The notes beneath the pieces are model-generated. The model searched no databases and was not told the origin of the DNA. It saw nothing but the letters and a program-made list of their open reading frames with translations. Position numbers and translations under genes: made by a program. Below, piece after piece: positions 1 to 6,051 of a stretch of 11,964 bases of DNA. The stretch's first letter is position 1, and every line of letters starts with the position of its first letter. Origin of the DNA: Tannerella sp. (GTDB taxonomy: Bacteria > Bacteroidota > Bacteroidia > Bacteroidales > Tannerellaceae); NCBI GenBank assembly GCA_031267485.1, contig JAIRYY010000242.1, positions 1 to 11,964 on the forward strand. Reading direction: 5' to 3'.

Positions 1-1680
1 GTGGGCATAGCCGTCAGCGACAGGGTGACAGGCGCCTACCGGTTCGTAAAGTCATACCGCCCGAATGCCGGGATTTATCCCGCGGACATGACGGAAATGC
101 AGCGGACGGCGGCAGTGAAACCGGAGGATTTTACCGAGTGGTGGACGCCCGAATGGCGCCTGGCGGTTGCCGGCGGCATGTTTGTCCGCCGCGACCTTGC
201 CGGCGGTCAGATGTCGCGCGACATGACGCTCTACGTCGACAGCGACGGACGCGCCTACCATATCTATTCATCGGAAGAGAACCTGACGCTGCATCTGGCC
301 GAACTGTCGGACGACTATCTGAGCCATACCGGCCGCTATGTCCGCATCGCTCCGGGCGGACACAACGAAGCGCCGGCCATATTCAGGAAGAACGGGAAAT
401 ATTTCATGATCACATCCGGCTGTACGGGATGGGAACCCAACGCCGCCCGCCTCTTCACGGCCGACAGTATCATGGGGCCCTGGGTACAGCATCCCAACCC
501 CTGTCAGGGCGAAGACGCCCGCCTGACGTTCCGCTCGCAAAGCACATACATATTGCCGGTACAGGGCAGGAAGGACGCCTTTATTTTCATGGCCGACCGC
601 TGGACGCCCAAACATCCGATGGACGGACGCTACGTCTGGCTGCCTGTCCTTTTCGACAGCGGACTGCCCGTCCTGAAATGGATGGATGAATGGAATCTGA
701 ACATTTTCGACTCCCTCCCGGCGGCATCCTTTTCTCAAAACAGAGTCATACCTGTGCGGAGCAATGTTCCCCTGGATTCCATTCGCCTGAGTGATCCTTT
801 CATTCTGGCCGACCGGAAGACTTCCATGTATTACATGACCGGTACCGGCGGCATGCTCTGGAAAAGCAGGGATCTGAAATACTGGGAAGGCCCCCGTCAC
901 GTGGCAATGACCGATTCCAATTCATGGATGGGGCCCGCGCCAATGATTTGGGCGGCTGAAATTCATCAGTATAAAGACAAATACTACTATTTCGCGACAT
1001 TTACCAACCGGGCGGTAAAAATTGACACGGTCAGGGGAACTGCCATCGAACGCAGGGCCAGCCATATCCTGCTCAGTGACAGGCCGGATGGCCCCTACGA
1101 GCCGATGAAGGATTCCGTTTATCTGCCTCCCGACAAGCCGACTCTGGACGGTACGTTCTGGGTGGACAGGGATGGCAGGCCCTATATGGTATATTGTCAC
1201 GAGTGGTTGCAGAACTGGAACGGTACCATTGAGAAGATTGAACTGAAGCCGGATTTGAGTGGGCCAGCCGGCGAGGGGAAAGTGCTTTTCCGCGCCAGCG
1301 ACTCGCCCTGGAGCAGGGAAAAGGACGGGAACGGCCGAATTGTCCCGAACAAGGTGACGGACGGCCCCTTTTTGTTCCATACGCAGACAGGACGCCTGGG
1401 CATGATTTGGACAAGCTGGGTATTCAAGTCTTATACTCAGGGCGTTGCCTATTCGGAAAGCGGTACTCTGGACGGCCCCTGGATTCATGAAAAAGACCCC
1501 ATCACGCCGCCCGATTACGGGCATGGCATGCTGTTCCGCACGCTGGACGGCCGACTGTTGATGTCCGTGCACAGCCATAAGGAGGACGTCAACGGGCGAT
1601 ATGTCCGGATTCCCCGCCTGTTTGAAGTCGACGACTCCGGCGACAGGCTCGTGATTGGCAAACCGGCCTCAGAACCGTAA
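1..1680 (+). CDS. Tandem double GH43 glycosidase, 5' end outside window
   Basis: Probable secreted glycosidase acting on galactan- or arabinan-type side chains. Reading is open from base 1 and the first domain lacks its N-terminus, so roughly 130 residues plus a signal peptide should lie upstream; the GTG at base 1 is not a convincing start. Domain 1 (visible residues 1 to about 240) resembles the GH43 subfamily 24/34 group: D74 in SRDM, E123 in HNEAPA (probable general acid), and SGCTGWEPN at 139-147. Its catalytic base would be in the missing part. Domain 2 (about 250-555) is a second five-bladed propeller of another GH43 type: D265 in LSDPFI (base), D383 in TLDGTFW (pKa modulator), and VTDGPF at 452-457, where D454 stands at the usual general-acid Glu position. 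Family placement is from recalled motifs; exact substrate is unknown. The gene converges on the cation transporter gene. Confidence 0.85.
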   Translation: MGIAVSDRVTGAYRFVKSYRPNAGIYPADMTEMQRTAAVKPEDFTEWWTPEWRLAVAGGMFVRRDLAGGQMSRDMTLYVDSDGRAYHIYSSEENLTLHLAELSDDYLSHTGRYVRIAPGGHNEAPAIFRKNGKYFMITSGCTGWEPNAARLFTADSIMGPWVQHPNPCQGEDARLTFRSQSTYILPVQGRKDAFIFMADRWTPKHPMDGRYVWLPVLFDSGLPVLKWMDEWNLNIFDSLPAASFSQNRVIPVRSNVPLDSIRLSDPFILADRKTSMYYMTGTGGMLWKSRDLKYWEGPRHVAMTDSNSWMGPAPMIWAAEIHQYKDKYYYFATFTNRAVKIDTVRGTAIERRASHILLSDRPDGPYEPMKDSVYLPPDKPTLDGTFWVDRDGRPYMVYCHEWLQNWNGTIEKIELKPDLSGPAGEGKVLFRASDSPWSREKDGNGRIVPNKVTDGPFLFHTQTGRLGMIWTSWVFKSYTQGVAYSESGTLDGPWIHEKDPITPPDYGHGMLFRTLDGRLLMSVHSHKEDVNGRYVRIPRLFEVDDSGDRLVIGKPASEP

Positions 1681-1934
1681 AACCGGTCATTCTTTTTATT
1701 TCGGCAACGGAATCAATCAACGTGTACCGTTTTTTAGAAGACCCCGAAGATTGTTGGCGGGAGATCATATGCAAACAAAAATCGGAATATCAAAACTCCC
1801 TGTTCCCGCAAATATAGGGGGCTTACTTTTGAATATCATAAATATGACGCCTCATTATCTGTGATTTACAAATAAAAAATGATTGTTTCGCAATTTTACC
1901 GGACAGCAGTGATTATTTATACGTCACGTAATTC

Positions 1935-2858
1935 TTAATTCTCCAGCAAGTCTCTGCTGATGCCGTACCGTTCCGCGCTGTGGACGGTGCCTTTCGGCTC
2001 CACGTGTACGACGATGTCATAGATGTTTCCGACGCTATCCTTGATGCTGTTCTCCACCTCCTGCGCAATCCGGTGGGCTTCCGTCAGCGACAGCGCGCCG
2101 TCGGCTTCCACATCGAGGACGATATTGTACATGTTTCCTATCTGCCTCAGCCGGATGCGGTGGGGATTGCAGGCGCCCGGCACGTTCTCGGCCGCTTCGA
2201 TGATTCTGCCGTAGACGGAGGTGTCGGAAATGCCGTCCATCAGCGCCAGGTTTGCGTCGCGGAAAATCCCTGTCGCCGACCAGACGATATAGAGGCCGAT
2301 GATTCCCGCAATAATAGGGTCCAGCGCCGGCACATTCAGCAGAAACGTACAGGCCAGCCCGGCCAGCACGCCGCCGGAAATAATCACGTCGTTGCGCATG
2401 TTGATTGCGTTCGCTTTCAGCATCGACGAATCGACCCGCCGGCCCTGATGAAACTGATACCAGGCGAGCAGCAGCTTGCCGGCAATCGAGACGACGGTCA
2501 CCCAGATGGCCAGCATGGACGGCAGTTCTCTTGATTCCTGACTGATAATCTGCTCCGCCGACGTCACGACAATCTGGCAGCCCATGAAAAAGATGACAAA
2601 CGACAGGATGGTCGAGGCGACATTTTCCGCCTTTTCCCGTCCGTACACGTACCTGGAATTGGGCGGACGGCTGATGATGGACGACGTGAACAGCATGACC
2701 GCCGACGTGACCACGTCCGAAGCCGAATCCAGGCCGTCGCTCAGCACTGCCATACTCCCGGACACAATGCCGATGACTATTTTCAGCAGCGACAGGACGG
2801 CATTGCCGATAACGCTTATCCACGAAGTGCGCCGTAAGATTTTCTTTCTGTCAGACAT
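1935..2858 (-). CDS. Cation diffusion facilitator (CDF) family metal efflux transporter
   Basis: Inner-membrane exporter of divalent metal ions, probably by proton antiport. I chose the ATG at 2858 (307 aa, MSDRKKIL); reading is also open from a TTG at 2882, but neither start has a clear ribosome binding site. Six membrane segments are predicted at about 12-34, 35-58, 78-100, 114-135, 149-175 and 177-197, followed by a cytoplasmic CDF domain (about 202-292) with conserved VDVEADG and VHVEP patches. In FieF-like numbering the TM2 site is D44-x3-D48 (DSASD), while TM5 has N153-x3-D157 (NMRND) in place of the HxxxD of Zn/Fe-type members. That change is seen in CDFs not specific for zinc, so manganese or iron is plausible but unproven. 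It lies 39 bp downstream of nfo on the same strand and is probably cotranscribed with it. Confidence 0.9.
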   Translation of the reverse strand: MSDRKKILRRTSWISVIGNAVLSLLKIVIGIVSGSMAVLSDGLDSASDVVTSAVMLFTSSIISRPPNSRYVYGREKAENVASTILSFVIFFMGCQIVVTSAEQIISQESRELPSMLAIWVTVVSIAGKLLLAWYQFHQGRRVDSSMLKANAINMRNDVIISGGVLAGLACTFLLNVPALDPIIAGIIGLYIVWSATGIFRDANLALMDGISDTSVYGRIIEAAENVPGACNPHRIRLRQIGNMYNIVLDVEADGALSLTEAHRIAQEVENSIKDSVGNIYDIVVHVEPKGTVHSAERYGISRDLLEN

Positions 2859-2897
2859 GAATGGATTGTTTTGAGGTTGCAAAAACAGGTGGGGGGA

Positions 2898-3731
2898 TTA
2901 CTCCCGGTAGAGCGTTTTAAGCAGTTTTATTTCTGCGGCGTAGCCGGGCAGTTCGTTTGGCGTTTCGAGATAAAAGGGCAGGCGTTTCAGTTTCGGATGA
3001 TTGATCACGCGGGTAATCGCTTCCAGTCCGAGCGAGCCGTTGCCGATTGTTTCGTGCCGGTCTTTGTGGCTTCCGTACGGGTTTTTGCTGTCGTTCAGGT
3101 GGATAGCCCGGAGGCGTTCCAGTCCGACGATGCGGTCAAATTCGTCGATGACGCCGTCCGGGTCGCGGACAATATCGTATCCGGCGTCATAGATGTGGCA
3201 TGTATCCAGGCATACGCCTATTTTCCCGGACAGCCGCACGCCGTCGATAATCGTGCGCAGTTCTTCGAACGAACGCCCGATTTCGCTTCCCTTGCCGGCC
3301 ATCGTTTCGAGCAGCACGGTGGTTGTCTGCTCCGGTTTCAGGACGTCGTTCAGGGTCTCGATGATGAGGCGTATGCCCGCCTCCACTCCCTGATTCACGT
3401 GGCTTCCGGGATGAAAATTGTAGAGGCTTCCGGGCAGGTATTCCATCCGCCGCAAATCGTCGGCCATCAAGTCATGCGCAAATTTGCGTATGTGCGCATC
3501 CGCAGCGCATATGTTCATCGTATACGGTGCATGCGCGAGGAAAAAGCCAAAACCGTTCGTCCTGGCTATCTCCAGGAACTGCGCCACATCTTTCCCGTCA
3601 ATCGCTTTGGCGCTTCCCCCGCGGGGATTGCGCGTGAAAAACTGAAAGGTATTCGCTCCTACCGACAGCGCGTCCTCCGCCATTGCCCTGTAGCCCTTTG
3701 AAACCGATAAGTGACATCCTATGTGAAACAT
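2898..3731 (-). CDS. nfo: Endonuclease IV (AP endonuclease, TIM barrel)
   Basis: Cleaves DNA 5' of abasic sites and removes 3'-blocking groups in base excision repair; cytoplasmic. The 277-aa product is close to the E. coli length of 285. It begins [14 protein letters not shown], the usual first strand of the family, and all nine metal ligands of the trinuclear zinc site can be placed: H67 (LAHAPY), H107 (NFHPGSH), E142 (LLETMAG), D176 and H179 (CLDTCH), H211 (HLNDSK), D224 and H226 (DRHETIG) and E256 (YLETPNE). The enzyme should therefore be active. The start ATG lies 2 bp from a heptad repeat array that occupies the whole upstream region; no TAnnTTTG box is visible there, so its promoter is unclear. 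The transporter gene follows on the same strand. Confidence 0.96.
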   Translation of the reverse strand: MFHIGCHLSVSKGYRAMAEDALSVGANTFQFFTRNPRGGSAKAIDGKDVAQFLEIARTNGFGFFLAHAPYTMNICAADAHIRKFAHDLMADDLRRMEYLPGSLYNFHPGSHVNQGVEAGIRLIIETLNDVLKPEQTTTVLLETMAGKGSEIGRSFEELRTIIDGVRLSGKIGVCLDTCHIYDAGYDIVRDPDGVIDEFDRIVGLERLRAIHLNDSKNPYGSHKDRHETIGNGSLGLEAITRVINHPKLKRLPFYLETPNELPGYAAEIKLLKTLYRE

Positions 3732-3732
3732 G

Positions 3733-3872
3733 TAATTTAGTGATTAGTGAATTAGTGATTAGTGATTAGTGATTAGTGTAATTTAGTGATTAGCGTAATT
3801 TAATGATTAGTGAATTAGTGATTAGTGATTAATGGTTTGGGATTAATGTTTTTTTTTGATGATTAGTGATTG
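3733..3872 (+). repeat. Heptad array A (ATTAGTG units, plus orientation)
   Basis: Degenerate tandem array of the 7-bp unit ATTAGTG, with spacers such as TGTAATTT, the variants ATTAATG and ATTAGCG, and a run of nine T at 3849-3857. It fills the gap between the nfo start codon and the 3' end of the four-helix gene. The last two codons and stop of that gene (CAC, TAA) lie inside it. The unit places TAG and TGA in every frame of this strand and TAA in every frame of the other. Confidence 0.9.
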
Positions 3873-4234
3873 GCGAGGTTTGACTTGGCTGTTTTGATGC
3901 TTGAGGTGAGCATTTTTTGCAGTTCTTCGGCATCGTTTTTCAGACTGTTGTACATGTCGTCTGTGATATATTCCGAACCTTGTAAAAGTTCCAGCCAATA
4001 GAGCGTTTCGTTACATTCTTTTTGTGCGATTCCCAGTTTATGGATGAAATCGGGCTTGCTTTCCGCATATTCGCTTTCCCTCTGCAGTGCGCCAATAGCT
4101 GTTCCCGAACGAAGCATCTGTTTTGACAAAACAAATTCATGCTGTTCCGTACACAGAGATTTGTACAGCTTAATGATACGCAACGCAAAGCAAAGCGTTT
4201 TCCTGTTTAATATATTTGCTCCGAAATATCCCAT
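3863..4234 (-). CDS. Four-helix bundle protein (S23 / rRNA intervening-sequence family)
   Basis: Small cytoplasmic protein of 123 aa, the full length for the family. Recognisable features are the opening helix NRKTLCFALRIIKLYKSL, the block EFVLSKQMLRSGTAIGA (about 33-49), KPDFIHKLGIAQKECNETLYWLELL and the closing ELQKMLTSSIKTAKS. Family members are encoded in intervening sequences of 23S rRNA genes in some bacteria, as free-standing genes in Bacteroidota, and as the accessory protein Avd of diversity-generating retroelements. No rRNA, reverse transcriptase or variable repeat is seen here, so function is unknown; nucleic-acid binding through a basic pentamer surface is an inference from the family. 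The gene sits between two inverted heptad arrays: its stop codon lies in array A, and its start ATG overlaps an ATTAATG-like variant at the edge of array B. Confidence 0.88.
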   Translation of the reverse strand: MGYFGANILNRKTLCFALRIIKLYKSLCTEQHEFVLSKQMLRSGTAIGALQRESEYAESKPDFIHKLGIAQKECNETLYWLELLQGSEYITDDMYNSLKNDAEELQKMLTSSIKTAKSNLANH

Positions 4235-4316
4235 TAACCATTAATTTATTAAAAATCACTAATCACTATTTCACTAATCACTAATCATTAATCACTAATT
4301 ACGCTAATCACTAAAT
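4235..4316 (-). repeat. Heptad array B (inverted orientation)
   Basis: Same repeat family as array A but reversed: on the plus strand it reads CACTAAT units, including the ATTACGCTAATCAC variant. It spans the gap between the four-helix gene start and the 153-aa membrane protein gene, whose last ten or so codons are inside it. Confidence 0.88.
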
Positions 4317-4749
4317 CTCGTGTTGGCGTGTCTTCCGAGATGGTGACAATCTGGTCGACCACGTAGCGGGAATATCCGCGCCAGGGTATGGCTCCGAAAT
4401 ATTCGGTATAGTGCAGTTCCACCGTCTTGCCTCCCGCGCGCATAAGCTGTTCCGCAAGATTCTTTTTTGCCACGGAGAAAACAAATTCGTTGGACTGAAT
4501 ACTTCCGGATTCGGACGGTTTGATGCCCGGCTGAATCAGTTTCCCCTCATACGTTTTAAACACCAGTCCCTTGTAGACGACGTAATTAAGTTTGCCGGAC
4601 TTGACGCCCTCGGCATAGGGATAGTAATAGCGTATGGCGCCCCAGATGACGAACACGGAAACGGCGATGAGGGAAATAACGTTCCGTATTTTACGCCAGC
4701 GACGTCCCGTCCGGCGTGCGGCATCGGTCTGTTCCAGTAGAGATTTCAT
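4288..4749 (-). CDS. Small single-pass membrane protein, Bacteroidota-type, repeat-encoded C-terminus
   Basis: 153 aa, function unknown. Residues 1-23 are basic and cytoplasmic, a hydrophobic segment runs about 24-43 (ISLIAVSVFVIWGAI), and the rest should be periplasmic, with conserved-looking blocks YVVYKGLVFKTYEGKLI and ELHYTEYFGAIPWRGYSRYVV. I associate this pattern with a conserved hypothetical Bacteroidota family, sometimes mislabelled 6-phosphogluconate dehydrogenase; no such enzyme domain is present. The family core appears to end near YVVDQIVTI; the last residues (DLVISVISD) and the stop TAA are translated heptad repeat, so the original C-terminus was probably replaced. The ATG is 2 bp after the stop of the C1 peptidase gene, so the two are very likely one operon driven by the promoter at 5967-5974. 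Confidence 0.75.
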   Translation of the reverse strand: MKSLLEQTDAARRTGRRWRKIRNVISLIAVSVFVIWGAIRYYYPYAEGVKSGKLNYVVYKGLVFKTYEGKLIQPGIKPSESGSIQSNEFVFSVAKKNLAEQLMRAGGKTVELHYTEYFGAIPWRGYSRYVVDQIVTISEDTPTRDLVISVISD

Positions 4750-4751
4750 TT

Positions 4752-5939
4752 TTACCTGAGGTTTAATTTATTCTTCACGGATGGCGGAAGAGCGTCCCTG
4801 TGAACGACGATGCTTATCGTCTTGTAAGCCACAAACGCTTCGGAGACATACCATATCCCCTTGTACTTGTTGTCCGTGCCCCACGAATTTTTGACCATGT
4901 AATATTTTTTCCCCGTCCGGTCTTTCGCGATACCGAAAATCAACATGCCATGGTCGTCGGTCGTCTCGTAGTTATCGTATGCTTTCTGGCGCATCTCCGC
5001 CGTTATCTCCATCTCCCGGCAGGGCTTTTCAGCCAGTTCCCGGATTTTTGCATCCTTCTCGACGCGGCTCAGTCCGACCCAGCGGTCCTGGTCGGAGCCT
5101 TTTGTTTCCATATATTCGATGTCAGGCGCCACGGCGATGCCATTACGCGTAAAACCCTTTTCGCTCACGTCGGCCGCCCAGGCGACCGTGTAACCGCTGT
5201 TTACGGCATGGTCGAAAACCTGCATCAGTTCGTCGAGCGGCAGGTTCATGGACGGCGCCCAGCGCCAGTTGTCCGGAATCTCAAGGGCGAAAGGCGCGTA
5301 ATACGGCTCGTGGGTGAAAGACGTCAGCGACACATAATCGTCGAAGTTAAGCCCCAGCGATTTGCCGAAACTTTCAGGCGTATATTCCTTTCCGCCATAG
5401 GTGAATTTTTCGGGAATCGCTCCAAGGTACGAATCGATGACAGCCTGGTGGGCATTTTTCCACACGGGTGAAATCTTCCCGTCCGGATTGGAAACGACCG
5501 ATTTCAGGAGATTGAACGACGACTGCTCCATCTCGCCGTGTACATGTGCCGTATCGCCGTAATTAAGTCCGCGATACACCTCCCGCGGTATCGCCCCGTA
5601 ATGCCTGAAGACGTACAGGACATCCTCGAAGGAGCCGCCCTGCGCGTAATTGAGGAATCCGTGCAGACGGACATACTTGTCCGCCTTGTCGGTATACGAT
5701 TTGTTGACGACGAACATCTCCGACAGGTCATATTCGCCCTTTCCCGTGCGGAGCAGCTCCGCCTCAATCAGTCCCACGCCCGAAAAACACCAGCACGTGC
5801 CCGAACGGCTCTGATTTTTGACCGGCGTAATCCGCAATTCCCGTACTGTCGTAAATTCATAACCGTCACTGCTCTCCTGCGCCACGGCAGACGCAAACCC
5901 GCAAAGCAGTATTATCCCGGCAACAATTGTTTTATGCAT
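4752..5939 (-). CDS. Exported papain-like C1 peptidase (PepC/bleomycin-hydrolase type)
   Basis: Cysteine peptidase of 395 aa with an N-terminal signal peptide (MHKTIVAGIILLCGFASAVA, cleavage expected at AVA/QE), so it acts in the periplasm or outside the cell, unlike classical cytoplasmic PepC. The catalytic set is complete: Q43 (oxyanion hole) and C49 in NQSRSGTCWCFS, H330 in TTDDHGMLIFG, and N351 in MVKNSWG. The long insert between the Cys block and the His block fits the bleomycin hydrolase/aminopeptidase C branch. The C-terminus is LNLR, and whether it blocks the active site as in PepC cannot be judged. It is the first gene of a pair with the 153-aa membrane protein and has a clear TAnnTTTG promoter box about 28 bp upstream. 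Substrate unknown; peptide scavenging is the simplest role. Confidence 0.92.
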   Translation of the reverse strand: MHKTIVAGIILLCGFASAVAQESSDGYEFTTVRELRITPVKNQSRSGTCWCFSGVGLIEAELLRTGKGEYDLSEMFVVNKSYTDKADKYVRLHGFLNYAQGGSFEDVLYVFRHYGAIPREVYRGLNYGDTAHVHGEMEQSSFNLLKSVVSNPDGKISPVWKNAHQAVIDSYLGAIPEKFTYGGKEYTPESFGKSLGLNFDDYVSLTSFTHEPYYAPFALEIPDNWRWAPSMNLPLDELMQVFDHAVNSGYTVAWAADVSEKGFTRNGIAVAPDIEYMETKGSDQDRWVGLSRVEKDAKIRELAEKPCREMEITAEMRQKAYDNYETTDDHGMLIFGIAKDRTGKKYYMVKNSWGTDNKYKGIWYVSEAFVAYKTISIVVHRDALPPSVKNKLNLR

Positions 5940-5966
5940 ATTAATAATATTTTTAAATTACGGATG

Positions 5967-5974
5967 CAAAGGTA
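5967..5974 (-). promoter_or_regulatory. Bacteroidota -7 promoter box for the C1 peptidase operon
   Basis: On the minus strand this reads TACCTTTG, followed by CATCCG, a full match to the Bacteroidota consensus TAnnTTTG. It lies 27 bp upstream of the peptidase ATG, with an AT-rich leader between. No strong TTG -33 element is visible at the usual distance. It probably drives the peptidase and the 153-aa membrane protein. Confidence 0.7.
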
Positions 5975-6051
5975 AAACTATAAAAGCAGATTACAGCGGA
6001 ATTACATTCTTTTTTCGAAAAGAGAGTGTATATGAGGCGCGCAGAAAAGAT

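Larger units (their letters stand above)
3781..4316. repeat. 20-bp perfect inverted repeat flanking the four-helix gene
   Basis: The 20-mer ATTTAGTGATTAGCGTAATT occurs at 3781-3800, and its exact reverse complement is at 4297-4316. Match stops at both ends. Both copies are parts of the heptad arrays, so the identity may simply reflect shared array ancestry, but they mark the two sides of the four-helix gene symmetrically. Confidence 0.75.

Noticed and set aside
1809..1831. TAnnTTTG-like boxes on both strands in the convergent gap (TATATTTG minus at 1809-1816, TACTTTTG plus at 1824-1831)
   Set aside because: Both would transcribe away from any start codon and into the ends of the flanking genes, with no -33 element; chance matches are likely in this AT-rich gap.
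1681..1934. Possible rho-independent terminator between the GH43 and transporter genes (T-run at 1731-1736 after a short ACGG/CCGT pairing)
   Set aside because: The stem is only 4 bp with a long loop, too weak to call. Nothing else is identifiable in the gap.
3863..4234. Avd accessory gene of a diversity-generating retroelement
   Set aside because: The four-helix protein family fits, but no reverse transcriptase, template repeat or variable repeat is present in the window.
6007..6026. AT-rich inverted repeat around TTCGAA downstream of the 734-aa hydrolase gene as a terminator
   Set aside because: The stem is almost all A/T and is not followed by a T-run in the direction of transcription.
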